Shown here piece after piece: positions 8,598 through 17,103 of a DNA stretch of 64,000 nucleotides. Both the position numbers and the translations under genes were made by a program. The DNA comes from Streptomyces platensis (GTDB lineage Bacteria > Actinomycetota > Actinomycetes > Streptomycetales > Streptomycetaceae). Under the pieces are notes generated by a model. That model saw only the letters and a program-made list of their open reading frames with translations. It was not told the origin of the DNA and did not search any database. The stretch is from the NCBI RefSeq assembly GCF_008704855.1, contig NZ_CP023691.1, forward strand, positions 2,170,001-2,234,000. Direction: 5' to 3'. Every line of letters begins with the position of its first letter. The stretch's first letter is position 1.

Positions 8598-9638
8598 TCA
8601 GCCGTCGAGCAGCCGCCAGGCGGTGAGGGCGAGCCCGGCCCGGGTCAGTCCGGTGGGCTCGGTGAGGTCGATGCCCAGGATCTTGCCGATCTGTTCCAGC
8701 CGCCGGGCGACGCTGCTGTGGTGCAGGTGGAGCAGGTCGGCGGCGCGGCGCAGGGAGCCGGCGGCGCAGTAGGTGTCCAGCGTCTCCAGGTCCGCCGGGC
8801 GGCCGGCGATCCGGGCGATGGCGGCCACATCGGCGTTGTCCCGCGCGGTGTCCCGGGGTATCTCGGCCAGCAGTGCCAGTGCGCCCAGGTCGGCGTAGCG
8901 GATGACCGGTTCGCGCGGGCTGGTGAAGCGGAGGGCGGTACGGGCCTCCCGCCAGGACCGGTCGGGGCGCGCGGCGGCGCCGAGGCCGGCGCGTACACCG
9001 GCCGGAATCCGCGTCCGGTCCACGGTGGTGGCCAGGATGACGCCCACATCGGCGAGGGGCGCGGCCTTCACCGGGCGGGCCGGGCAGAGCAGCCCGCCGA
9101 TCCGGTCGAGCGGCAGCGGCGACCGTACGGCGACGACCTGGACCGGCAGGTCGGCGGCGAAGCCCAGGAGCCGCAGCGCCCGGGCCCGGGCCGCCTCGTC
9201 GCTGTCGGCGCTGATCGCCAGCTCGACCAGGGCGGGGTCGGCCATGGTGGTGCGGGCCGGGCCGTAGCGCTCGACGACCGCCGCGACGGCGAGGGCGAGC
9301 CGCTCCAGCAGCAGCTCGTCGAGGTTCGGCGCGCCCGGCGGGCCGGGGCGCTCCAGCCACACCGTGCCGATCTCCTCCTCGTCGAGGGTGATCGGTGCCG
9401 TGGTGGACGCCGGTGGCGCCGGAGCGGCCGCCGCCGTGCCGTCGGGCGAGAAGCGGATCACCTGCCCGGTGCCGTGCAGCCGGATCCCGGTCACGCACTC
9501 GGCCAGGCCCGCCGAGGCCCGGGCGAGCGCCGGGAGATCCACCCGTCGGCGCATCAGGGTGTCGTAGAACATGACGACGCGGATCGCGCCCTCGCCTTGC
9601 GCATCCAGTTGCGACAGCCGTGCGGCCAGTGCCTCCAT
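8598..9638 (-). CDS. PucR/CdaR-type transcriptional regulator
   Basis: A 346-residue predicted regulator. The C-terminus is the PucR-family helix-turn-helix (about residues 285-340: LDTYCAAGSLRRAADLLHLHHSSVARRLEQI), an architecture that normally sits at the end of the protein after a variable sensor. The first 270 residues show no clear known ligand domain. The ATG at 9638 has no strong ribosome site, so the start is uncertain. It is divergent from an esterase/cupin pair with fewer than 100 bases between, which makes that operon its most likely target. Confidence 0.75.
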   Translation of the reverse strand: MEALAARLSQLDAQGEGAIRVVMFYDTLMRRRVDLPALARASAGLAECVTGIRLHGTGQVIRFSPDGTAAAAPAPPASTTAPITLDEEEIGTVWLERPGPPGAPNLDELLLERLALAVAAVVERYGPARTTMADPALVELAISADSDEAARARALRLLGFAADLPVQVVAVRSPLPLDRIGGLLCPARPVKAAPLADVGVILATTVDRTRIPAGVRAGLGAAARPDRSWREARTALRFTSPREPVIRYADLGALALLAEIPRDTARDNADVAAIARIAGRPADLETLDTYCAAGSLRRAADLLHLHHSSVARRLEQIGKILGIDLTEPTGLTRAGLALTAWRLLDG

Positions 9639-9734
9639 GTGCCGAGGATAGGCGCCGACCGGCGGGCAACTCGGGCGGGATGGCCGACAGTTGGCGGATG
9701 ATCCGGTGGGCCGGCAACGGTGAGGATGGCCGAC

Positions 9735-10631
9735 ATGGATCCCGAACTCGAAGCATTCATCCCGCTGTTCCCCCGGGCCGATCTGACGGACCCGGTCACC
9801 GAGCGCAAGAACTTCGCCGACCTGGCCGCCGCGGTCCCGGCGCCGGACGTCACCCGCCTGGACATCGAGGACCGCACGGTGCCCGCCGATCCGGACGTGC
9901 CGGTGCGGATCTACCGCCCGCGCGAGGCCCAGGGCGCCGTCGTCTGGCTGCACGGCGGCGGATTCGTCATGGGTGACCTGGAGACCGAGCACCCCTGGGC
10001 GGCCCGGATGGCGGACCTCTCCGGCACGGTGGTGATCTCGGTGGGCTACCGGCTGGCCCCCGAGCATCCGTACCCGGCCGCCCTGGACGACGCGTACGCC
10101 GTACTGGCCTGGACGGCGGAGCACGCGGCCGGGCTCGGCATCGACCCGGAGCGGATCGCGGTCGGCGGGCACAGTGCGGGCGCGGGGCTCGCGGCGGCGC
10201 TGGCGTTGCGGGCGCGCGACCGGCAGGGGCCGCCGATCCGCTACCAGCTGCTCAATCAGCCCGGACTCGACGACCGGCAGGAGACCTGGTCGCAGCGGCA
10301 CTTCACCGATACGCCCTGGATGAACCGCGACAAGGTCACCGCCTCCTGGCGGCACTACCTGGGCGGCGCCCCCGCCACACCCGACGCCGCCCCCGCACGG
10401 GCCGCCGACCTCTCCGGCCTGCCCGCCGCCTATATCGCCACCGCCGAACTCTGCCCGAACCGCGACGAGGACATCACCTACGCGCTGCGCCTCCTACAGG
10501 CCGGCGTCTCGGTCGAGCTGCATCAGTGGCCCGGCACCTTCCACGGCTCGCAGGCGATCCTGTCCGCCGAGGTGTCCCAGCGCCAGATCGCCGAACTCGG
10601 TGCCGTCCTGCGCCGCGCCCTGGCCGAGTGA
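9735..10631 (+). CDS. Alpha/beta hydrolase of the hormone-sensitive lipase family
   Basis: A 298-residue esterase-type enzyme. The oxyanion motif is HGGGFVMGD, the nucleophile elbow is GHSAGAG (catalytic Ser), and the family's YRLAPEHPYPAALDDAY segment is present. The catalytic His is likely in the late WPGTFHGSQ motif, with an Asp/Glu before it (NRDEDITYAL). In-frame starts occur at 9720 (GTG), 9726 and 9735; GTGAGG at 9720-9725 lies best for the last. It probably forms an operon with the cupin gene and is divergent from the PucR-type regulator. The ester substrate is unknown. Confidence 0.82.
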   Translation: MDPELEAFIPLFPRADLTDPVTERKNFADLAAAVPAPDVTRLDIEDRTVPADPDVPVRIYRPREAQGAVVWLHGGGFVMGDLETEHPWAARMADLSGTVVISVGYRLAPEHPYPAALDDAYAVLAWTAEHAAGLGIDPERIAVGGHSAGAGLAAALALRARDRQGPPIRYQLLNQPGLDDRQETWSQRHFTDTPWMNRDKVTASWRHYLGGAPATPDAAPARAADLSGLPAAYIATAELCPNRDEDITYALRLLQAGVSVELHQWPGTFHGSQAILSAEVSQRQIAELGAVLRRALAE

Positions 10632-10670
10632 GACGGCCGCGAACGGCCGCCCCCGTGCCACCACCCCACC

Positions 10671-10715
10671 GCCCGAAAACCCGTCGCCCGAAAACCCACC
10701 GTCTGAATACCCACC
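10671..10715 (+). repeat. Three 15-bp tandem repeats before the cupin gene
   Basis: Units at 10671-10685, 10686-10700 and 10701-10715 share the pattern GCCCGAAAACCCACC, the last more diverged. They fill the gap between the hydrolase stop and the cupin ribosome site. Confidence 0.7.
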
Positions 10716-10734
10716 GCTGGAAGGACCTCCCGGC

Positions 10735-11121
10735 ATGACCGTCACCCCGATCGATCTCTTCAGCTCCTTCCTCCACCTCGACGACCGCCGGGTGCGCGCC
10801 GAGCCGCCCTCGTTCGACGCCGAGCGCGACGGCTGGCAGCTGATGACCTTCCATGTGGAGACCGACGCCGATCTCCACGCCGACCACTGGGAAGTCCACC
10901 CCGACGCGGAGGAACTCGTCTCCTGCCTCACCGGCGGTATCCGCCTCGTCCTCCGCCCGGAACAGCCGGGAGACCCGGAGGAGGAGATCGCGCTGACGCC
11001 CGGCACCGCGGTCATCGTGCCGCGCGGGCGGTGGCACCGCCTCGCCCTGGACGCCCCCGGCGACATCATGTCCGTCACCCTGCCGCGGGGCAGCCGCCTG
11101 GAGAAGCGGAGCGCGGGTTAG
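10735..11121 (+). CDS. Cupin-domain protein
   Basis: A 128-residue single-domain cupin. Motif 1 is partly recognisable around HADHWEVHPDAEELVSCLTGG, with acidic residues and His where metal ligands usually lie. Motif 2 is PGTAVIVPRGRWHRL, with its His. An AAGGACC sequence precedes the ATG at 10735. It follows the esterase gene after 103 bases that contain short tandem repeats, and may be co-transcribed with it. Cupins of this size can be isomerases, dioxygenases or sugar-binding proteins; nothing here decides which. Confidence 0.75.
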   Translation: MTVTPIDLFSSFLHLDDRRVRAEPPSFDAERDGWQLMTFHVETDADLHADHWEVHPDAEELVSCLTGGIRLVLRPEQPGDPEEEIALTPGTAVIVPRGRWHRLALDAPGDIMSVTLPRGSRLEKRSAG

Positions 11122-11122
11122 C

Positions 11123-11170
11123 GGGCGTGTCCGGCGGATCGGGGCTGCCCCTGGTCCGCCGGACACGCCC
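11123..11170. terminator. Bidirectional terminator, perfect 16-bp stem
   Basis: GGGCGTGTCCGGCGGA at 11123-11138 is exactly complementary to 11155-11170, with a 16-base loop. It starts right after the cupin stop codon and ends 9 bases before the stop of the convergent gene, so it can end transcription from both sides. Confidence 0.85.
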
Positions 11171-11179
11171 GGACAAGCC

Positions 11180-12691
11180 CTAGCCCGACCGTCGCGACCG
11201 CGCCTTGAACGCGGCCTTGCGGGCCTCCTTGGCGGCCTTCTTGTCCGGGTGCAGGCGGCCCATGGCCTCCAGGACGTCGGCGGTGGCCGGGTGGTCCACC
11301 CGCCAGGCGGTGTCGAAGAACCCGCTGTGCTGTTCGGTCAGGCCCTGTACGAGGTCGCGCAGCTCGGTCGAGGCGTCCTCGTCGACGCTGTCCAGCTGGG
11401 CCGCGATGGTGTCCACCGTCAGCCAGAAGATCAGCTCCTGGGACGGCTCGGGGATGCCGGGCAGCGCGCGCTCGGCGAGCCAGACCCGGGCCAGGCCGCC
11501 GAGCTGCCGGTCGTCGAGCACCTCACGCAGCGCGGCCTCGGCGTCCGGCGAGACCAGCGAGAGGGTCTGCTGGGCGGCGAGCCGGCGCCGCGGGGCGCGC
11601 TCGTCGTCCCCGCGGGCGGCGGTGAGCAGGTCCCGGGCGGCGTCCACGGGCGTACGGGCGGCGAGCCAGAGCTCGGACTCGGCCTGGGCGAGCGCCTCGG
11701 GGTAGTCGGGCAGCGCGTCCAGGAGGACATCGGAGCCCTTGTCGGTGAGGTCGCCGACCGCGGGGGCGTGGACGCCCGCGTCCAGCATCCGGGCGCGTAC
11801 GGCGTAGACACCGAGCGGGGTGAGGCGGACCAGGCCGTAGCGGGAGACGTCCTCGTCGGTCAGCGGCTCGTCGGAGGTCCCCCGGGGCTTCTGGGGAAGG
11901 GCCGTCTCGCCGTCCTCGTCCAGCTCCTCGATGAGTGCCTCGTCGACGGGCTGGTAGGCGACCAGACCGATCGGTTCCAGCACCCGGAACTGGTCGTCCA
12001 GGCGCATCATCGCCTCGGAGACCTCTTCGAGGACATCGTCCGTGGGCTCGTCCATATCGTCCGGGACGATCATGGAGGCGGCCAGCGCGGGCAGCGGAAC
12101 CTCCTGGTCAGGGCGCTCGTTCAGGGCCGTGAGCAGATAGAGGTTGCCGAGGATGCCGTCCAGCAGCTCGGCCTCCTCCTCGGGGTTCCAGTCGAGCGCG
12201 TCCAGATCCAGTTCGCCGCCCTCGGTGAGCTGGTCGGCGAGGTCGGCGAGGTCGGGGGCGGCCGCGTCGGCGAGCACGGTCTCCATGCCGCCGAGCCAGA
12301 TGTCGAGGATGTCCTGCGGGCTGCCGGAGGTGAGCAGGCCCAGCTCCTCGCCGGGGGTGGCGATCCCGGCCATGGCGTCGTCGGGCAGGTCGGCGCCGTC
12401 CTCGCTCTCCTCGGTCTCGGTGATCTCCACGAGTCCGGTGTCCACCGCGAGCTGCCAGGCCTCGGCGGTGTAGGCGGGGCCGTCCTCGTCACCGGCCAGG
12501 CCGAGGTGTTCGGTGGCGGCGGCCAGCGGCTCTTCCAGGATCTGGCCGCCGACGCCGACCGGGACGCCGGGCTCGGCCCAGCGGGCGAGCTTCGCGGCGC
12601 GGGCCATCAGGGGGGCGCTCAGCGCGTCCCGGGCCAGTTCCGCTTCGGAGTGCAGCCGCACCGGCGGCAGGGTGGGGCGGTCTGCGGACAT
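11180..12691 (-). CDS. Conserved hypothetical protein, acidic, 503 residues
   Basis: I do not recognise a domain. The protein is 503 residues, strongly acidic in the first 300 (runs such as ETEESEDG, PDDMDEPTDD and ELDEDGE) and mostly helical in appearance. It ends in a basic tail rich in Lys and Arg (DKKAAKEARKAAFKARSRR). There is no signal peptide or membrane segment, so it is probably cytosolic. The acidic body with a basic tail hints at nucleic-acid or ribosome association, but that is inference. It is a single-gene unit that converges on the cupin gene across a strong terminator. Confidence 0.8.
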   Translation of the reverse strand: MSADRPTLPPVRLHSEAELARDALSAPLMARAAKLARWAEPGVPVGVGGQILEEPLAAATEHLGLAGDEDGPAYTAEAWQLAVDTGLVEITETEESEDGADLPDDAMAGIATPGEELGLLTSGSPQDILDIWLGGMETVLADAAAPDLADLADQLTEGGELDLDALDWNPEEEAELLDGILGNLYLLTALNERPDQEVPLPALAASMIVPDDMDEPTDDVLEEVSEAMMRLDDQFRVLEPIGLVAYQPVDEALIEELDEDGETALPQKPRGTSDEPLTDEDVSRYGLVRLTPLGVYAVRARMLDAGVHAPAVGDLTDKGSDVLLDALPDYPEALAQAESELWLAARTPVDAARDLLTAARGDDERAPRRRLAAQQTLSLVSPDAEAALREVLDDRQLGGLARVWLAERALPGIPEPSQELIFWLTVDTIAAQLDSVDEDASTELRDLVQGLTEQHSGFFDTAWRVDHPATADVLEAMGRLHPDKKAAKEARKAAFKARSRRSG

Positions 12692-12735
12692 CGGGTGCTC
12701 AGCTCCTCGGACGGACTACGGCTGGGGATACTCCT

Positions 12736-12775
12736 CCAGCTACCGCTGGGGGAACCCCCACCCAGCGGTGGCTGG
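12736..12775. repeat. Streptomyces-type interspersed hairpin
   Basis: CCAGCTACCGCTGGGGG at 12736-12752 faces 12755-12775, which carries the near-complement plus four extra bases. The GGGGG/CCCCC core with a CACCGCTGGG arm resembles the GC-rich palindromic elements scattered in Streptomyces intergenic regions. It lies about 45 bp upstream of the 503-residue gene and could act as a hairpin in its leader. Confidence 0.55.
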
Positions 12776-12820
12776 GGTGTGCGCCGCCCAAGCGTAGACG
12801 GAATTCTCCGTATCTCGGAC

Positions 12821-12853
12821 GGTTCACCCCCGCGCCCCCTTCTGGTTACCCGC
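12821..12853 (+). promoter_or_regulatory. Candidate PHO box of the secreted nuclease gene
   Basis: Three consecutive 11-bp units, GGTTCACCCCC (12821-12831), GCGCCCCCTTC and TGGTTACCCGC (12843-12853), follow the direct-repeat pattern bound by PhoP in Streptomyces. The first is close to the GTTCACC consensus and the middle is poor. A TTGACA that could be a -35 starts at 12860, 115 bases before the start codon. Confidence 0.55.
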
Positions 12854-12975
12854 AGAAGCTTGACAACTCCCGTGCGTGCACAAGAGATTGACGCAGATCG
12901 ACGCGCGTAGCGTGCGCCGGTCCCGCTTCGTATCGACGTTGCCCCAGCCACCCCCCAAACCCCTCGGAGGCATCC

Positions 12976-14814
12976 ATGCCGTCCCGTCGCTCGCTCCGCA
13001 GACCGGTCACCGTCGCCGCGGTGGTCTGCGCCGCCCTGGCCGGCGGACTGCTGACCGCCACCCAGTCCGCCTCGGCAGCCGGCGCCCGGATCCACGACAT
13101 CCAGGGCAGCACCCGCATATCCCCGCTGGCCGGGCAGCAGGTCAGCGAGGTGCCCGGTACGGTCACCGCGATCCGCTCGTTCGGCTCGGCGCGCGGCTTC
13201 TGGGTGCAGGACCCGCACCCGGACCGCGACCCGGCCACCAGTGAGGCGGTCTTCGTCTTCACCGGCAAGGAGACGCCGAAGGTCACGGTCGGTGACGCGG
13301 TCACTTTCTCCGGCACGGTCAGCGAGTACTACCCCGGCGGCAAGGACGCCGGTCTCCAGTCGGTCACCGAGATCACCGATGCGACCTGGAAGACGGTCTC
13401 CGCCGACGCCCCGCTGCCGGCCGTCTTCCCGCTCAACCCGGCCTCGGTGCCGAATCGTTACGCCCCGAACGCGGGCGGCAAGAGCATCGAGTCCCTGAAG
13501 CTGCGCCCCGGCTCGTACGCCCTGGACCGCTACGAGTCGCTGGAGGGCATGCGCGTAGCGGTGGCGGACGCGCCGGTCGTCGGGGCGACCAACACCCATC
13601 ACGAGCTGTGGGTGACCGCCGAGCCGCGGCACCACCGCACGGCCCGCGGCGGCACGCTCTACCGCTCGTACGCGGACCCCAACGGCGGCCGGGTCAAGGT
13701 GGCGTCGCTGATCCCGTTCGCGCAGCAGCCGTTCCCGGTGGCCGATGTCGGCGACGCGCTGACCGGCACCACCGCCGGGCCGCTGGACTACGACAGCTTC
13801 GGCGGATACACCCTTCAGGCCACCGAGCTGGGCAAACTCGCCGACAAGGGCCCGGAGCCGGAGAAGACCCGCAAGCAGAAGTCCGACGAGCTGGCGGTGG
13901 CGACCTACAACGTCGAGAACCTCTCCCCCAGCACCCCGCAGGCCAAGTTCGACCGGCTGGCCAAGGGGCTGGTGGAGCACCTCGCCACCCCCGATGTGGT
14001 CGCACTGGAGGAGGTCCAGGACGACAACGGCCCCAAGAACAACGGGGTGGTGACCGCCGGGGAGACCCTCAAGAAGCTCACCGAGGCGATCAAGGCGGCC
14101 GGCGGCCCGGCGTACGAGTGGCGGCAGATCGACCCGGTCGACGGCCAGGACGGCGGCCAGCCCGGCGGCAACATCCGGGTGGCGTTCCTGTTCAACCCCG
14201 AGCGGGTCTCGTTCACCGACATCAAGGGCGGGGACGCCACGACACCGGTGAAGGTGGTCGACGACCACGGCAAGGCCACACTGTCCGCGTCCCCGGGCCG
14301 GATCGCGCCGGACGACCCTGCGTGGAAGACCAGCCGCAAGCCGCTGGTCGGCCAGTTCTCGCTGAAGAGCCGCCCGGGGAGCCGGGTGTTCGTGATCGCC
14401 AACCACTTCAACTCCAAGGGCGGCGACCAGGGTCTGGACAGCCGGTTCCAGCCGCCGGCCCGCAGCTCGGAGACCCAGCGCACCGCCCAGGCCGGGCTGG
14501 TGAACACGTTCGTCAAGGAGTTGCTGGCGAAGGACCCGAAGGCCGCGGTGGTGGTCGCCGGTGACCTCAACGACTACCAGTTCTCGCCGGCCCTGAAGTC
14601 CCTCACCGCCGGGGGTGTGCTCACCGATCTGGTCGGCCGGCTGCCCGCCGCGGAGCGCTACGGCTATGTCTACAACGGCAATTCGCAGGTGCTGGACCAC
14701 ATGCTCACCAGCCGCCGGCTGACCCGCGCCGACTACGACATCGTGCACCTCAACTCCGAGTACGCCGACCAGGCCAGCGACCACGATCCGCAGGTGCTGC
14801 GGATCCGCCCGTAG
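12976..14814 (+). CDS. Secreted endonuclease/exonuclease/phosphatase-family protein
   Basis: A 612-residue exported protein with a Sec-type signal (basic start, hydrophobic core about 10-28, cleavage near ASA at 33-35). The middle (about 40-290) is an OB-like region as in ExeM/NucH extracellular nucleases. The C-terminal 300 residues form the EEP fold, with the metal and catalytic motifs YNVENL, LEEVQDD, NHFNSKGGD, GDLNDYQ and SDHDPQV. It probably degrades extracellular DNA or phosphoesters. The upstream PHO-box-like repeats fit a role in phosphate scavenging alongside PhoX. Spacing and orientation suggest a single-gene transcript. Confidence 0.85.
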   Translation: MPSRRSLRRPVTVAAVVCAALAGGLLTATQSASAAGARIHDIQGSTRISPLAGQQVSEVPGTVTAIRSFGSARGFWVQDPHPDRDPATSEAVFVFTGKETPKVTVGDAVTFSGTVSEYYPGGKDAGLQSVTEITDATWKTVSADAPLPAVFPLNPASVPNRYAPNAGGKSIESLKLRPGSYALDRYESLEGMRVAVADAPVVGATNTHHELWVTAEPRHHRTARGGTLYRSYADPNGGRVKVASLIPFAQQPFPVADVGDALTGTTAGPLDYDSFGGYTLQATELGKLADKGPEPEKTRKQKSDELAVATYNVENLSPSTPQAKFDRLAKGLVEHLATPDVVALEEVQDDNGPKNNGVVTAGETLKKLTEAIKAAGGPAYEWRQIDPVDGQDGGQPGGNIRVAFLFNPERVSFTDIKGGDATTPVKVVDDHGKATLSASPGRIAPDDPAWKTSRKPLVGQFSLKSRPGSRVFVIANHFNSKGGDQGLDSRFQPPARSSETQRTAQAGLVNTFVKELLAKDPKAAVVVAGDLNDYQFSPALKSLTAGGVLTDLVGRLPAAERYGYVYNGNSQVLDHMLTSRRLTRADYDIVHLNSEYADQASDHDPQVLRIRP

Positions 14815-14939
14815 CACGGCGGAAGGTCACCGCACGTGACTCCCTCGTCACCCGTCCGGCCCACGCCCGGGGGCCAACTGCCGCCGGGGGTGCGGTACTG
14901 GGCAGGTAAGCACCATTCGGCGAGACATAGGGAGTCATC

Positions 14940-15089
14940 ATGCCGAAGTCCCAGAACCGTAAGTCGGGCAACAAGGACCGTGCCGCCGAGAGGCGCGCCG
15001 ACCAGCGGAAGCCGAAGTCGTCGGAGGAGTCCGCTTCCGAGCGGACCCAGGACCTGAAGCGTTCGCGGAACGGCCTGACTGGCGCGTGA
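14940..15089 (+). CDS. Small basic protein, 49 residues
   Basis: A short gene with a convincing ribosome site: GGGAG lies six bases before the ATG at 14940, and a strong terminator follows 17 bases after the stop. The 49 residues are extremely hydrophilic and mostly Lys, Arg, Ser, Glu and Asp (MPKSQNRKSGNKDRAAERRA at the start), with no hydrophobic core, so it is probably disordered. Function is unknown; nucleic-acid or ribosome binding would suit its charge, but this is a guess. It has its own promoter-to-terminator space. Confidence 0.65.
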   Translation: MPKSQNRKSGNKDRAAERRADQRKPKSSEESASERTQDLKRSRNGLTGA

Positions 15090-15106
15090 TGGGCCTGTGA
15101 TGCCCG

Positions 15107-15140
15107 AGCGGCCGTCGCACCGAAGGGTGCGGCGGCCGCT
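15107..15140 (+). terminator. Terminator after the small basic gene
   Basis: AGCGGCCGTCGCACC (15107-15121) pairs with GGTGCGGCGGCCGCT (15126-15140) around the loop GAAG, giving a 15-bp stem with one G-U. Confidence 0.8.
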
Positions 15141-15235
15141 TCGCGTTTCCGGGCCGCACTGGCGTAGCGATGCTTAACAAACCCAGCAGTACAACTAAGT
15201 GGACGTGAATTATGAGGCGCCCTCACACTCCTGGC

Positions 15236-16192
15236 ATGACCACCCTGACCGCCCCCCGCACCGCCGCGCCGCCCTTCGGGCGCACCGCGGCCGCCATGAT
15301 CACCCCGTTCACCGCCGACGGCGCGCTCGACCCGGACGGCGCGCAGCAGCTCGCCACCCGCCTCGTCGACGACGGCGGCTGCGACGCACTGGTGCTGAGC
15401 GGCACCACCGGGGAGTCCCCGACCACGTCGGACACCGAGAAGGAGACCCTGCTGCGGGCCGTGGCCGAGGCCGTCGGCGACCGGGCGCGGATCATCGCGG
15501 GGGTCGGCACCAGCGACACCCGGCACACCGTCTCCCTGGCCCGCGACGCCGAACGGGCGGGCGCCCACGGCCTGTTGGTGGTCACGCCGTACTACTCGCG
15601 GCCCACCCAGGAGGCCGTCGGCCATCATCTGCGGACGGTCGCGGACGCCACCGGACTGCCGGTGATGCTCTACGACATCCCGGGCCGCACCGGCACCGCG
15701 CTGAGCACCCGGACCCTGCTGCGGCTGGCCGCCCATCCGCGGATCGTGGCGGTCAAGGACTGCGGCTACGACCCGCTGAAGACGGCGAAGGTGCTGGCCG
15801 CGACGGACCTGGCCTACTACGCGGGCTGCGATGAACAGATCCTGCCGCTACGGGCCCTCGGCGGCGCCGGCTGCGTCAGCACGGTCGCCAATGCCGCACC
15901 CCGGGCGGTGCGCGCCGTACTGGACACCTATGACGCCGGCGACACGGCCGCTGCGGCCCGCCGTCAGCTCGCCCTGGTCCCGCTCATCGAGGCGGTGACC
16001 GGCGGGGAAGCCCCCGGCACGGTCACCACGAAGGCGCTGCTCCAGCACCTCGGGCTGCCCGCGGGACCGGTGCGCGGCCCGCTGCTGGCGGCCGACGCCG
16101 AGCTCACCAGCCGGCTGGTGGACGCGCTGCGGACGACCCTGGACCGGACTGCTGATGCGGATACCGCGGTGCCTGCGGGGGTCCCTGGTTAG
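15236..16192 (+). CDS. dapA: 4-hydroxy-tetrahydrodipicolinate synthase
   Basis: A 318-residue DapA-type aldolase that condenses pyruvate with aspartate semialdehyde at the entry to lysine/diaminopimelate synthesis. It keeps GTTGESPT (substrate loop), Tyr in MLYDIPGRTG, Tyr in VTPYYSRPT and the Schiff-base Lys in VAVKDCGYD. The ATG at 15236 is preferred for its position before the fold; an upstream ATG at 15212 would add eight residues. Neither has a clear ribosome site, so a leaderless transcript is possible. dapD lies nearby, but dapB does not. Its last 89 bases overlap the convergent EI24 gene. Streptomyces often have paralogous dapA genes, and this could be the secondary one. Confidence 0.82.
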   Translation: MTTLTAPRTAAPPFGRTAAAMITPFTADGALDPDGAQQLATRLVDDGGCDALVLSGTTGESPTTSDTEKETLLRAVAEAVGDRARIIAGVGTSDTRHTVSLARDAERAGAHGLLVVTPYYSRPTQEAVGHHLRTVADATGLPVMLYDIPGRTGTALSTRTLLRLAAHPRIVAVKDCGYDPLKTAKVLAATDLAYYAGCDEQILPLRALGGAGCVSTVANAAPRAVRAVLDTYDAGDTAAAARRQLALVPLIEAVTGGEAPGTVTTKALLQHLGLPAGPVRGPLLAADAELTSRLVDALRTTLDRTADADTAVPAGVPG

Positions 16193-17048
16193 GCGGGAAG
16201 GGGGCGGGCGGCGGCCCGAAGCCGCCCGGCGCGCCCGGCTGCCCGTACGGAGCCGCGGTCTGGTCCGGTCCGGCGGCCGCCGCGCCCCGCTCCGGCTCGG
16301 ACGGCTCGTCCGGGCCCGGCACCAGGTCACGGACGAGCAGCGTCGCACCGGCGACCGCGCCCGGCATCAGCACCACCGCGACGAACGGGATCAGGAACAG
16401 CAGCACGATGGGGGTGCCGAAGCCGACCGCGAGGCCCTTGCGGCCGCGCAGCAGCCGGAGCCGCTCGCGCACCGGGATGTCCCGGCGCTGCATGGCCACC
16501 GAGGTCAGCTCGACGGCGAGGAAGAAGCCGGAGACACAGAAGCCGATCACGGGGATCACGGTCTGCCCGATGAACGGGATGAACCCGAGGACGAAGAGCA
16601 GGAGGCCGAAGCCGGCGGCGCGCAGCAGCACATGCACGCTGTCCCGCAGCGCGATCCAGATCTCCTGCCAGAGCGGCCGGTCCGGGGACGGCGGGCAGTG
16701 CCCCTCGGACTCCTCGACCTTCTCCGAGAGCGACTCGTAGAACGGGTCGCCGATCAGCAGGGTGGCCGCGGTGAACGTCAGCACCGACAGCATCAGCCCG
16801 CCGGCGAACAGCAGCGCCACGAACACCCCGCGCAGCAGCCCCTGCCAGGGCGAGCCCCAGCCGTCGGCGAACGGCGTCGCCCAGGCCGCGATATCGCCGG
16901 ACCAGATGGCCAGCACGGTGAGCACCGCGGCATACAGCACCAGGGCGATCAGCGCCGGAATCAGCCCGAATCCCCACCACCGGCCGTGCTGGGCGACCCA
17001 GCGCTGCCCCTTGCCCAGATACCGCATCCCCGCTACAAGATCACGCAT
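16104..17048 (-). CDS. EI24-domain (CysZ-like) integral membrane protein
   Basis: A 314-residue protein. Residues 1-235 form the EI24/CysZ-type membrane domain, with helices near 25-50, 70-100, 140-180 and 205-235. It carries the characteristic LLIGDPFYESLSEKVE and FIPFIGQTVIPVIGF segments. The remaining 75 residues are a Pro/Gly/Ala/Gln-rich cytosolic tail. The family includes CysZ sulfate permeases, but actinobacterial members are uncharacterised. The tail coding region runs 89 bases into the 3' end of convergent dapA, suggesting that either the true stop was displaced or the pair is antisense-coupled. Confidence 0.8.
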   Translation of the reverse strand: MRDLVAGMRYLGKGQRWVAQHGRWWGFGLIPALIALVLYAAVLTVLAIWSGDIAAWATPFADGWGSPWQGLLRGVFVALLFAGGLMLSVLTFTAATLLIGDPFYESLSEKVEESEGHCPPSPDRPLWQEIWIALRDSVHVLLRAAGFGLLLFVLGFIPFIGQTVIPVIGFCVSGFFLAVELTSVAMQRRDIPVRERLRLLRGRKGLAVGFGTPIVLLFLIPFVAVVLMPGAVAGATLLVRDLVPGPDEPSEPERGAAAAGPDQTAAPYGQPGAPGGFGPPPAPFPPNQGPPQAPRYPHQQSGPGSSAARPPAGW

Positions 17049-17103
17049 GGCGCAAGCTTATCGGCGGCCGGCCGGGCCGGTGAGCGGGGTGACGGCAACA
17101 GCG

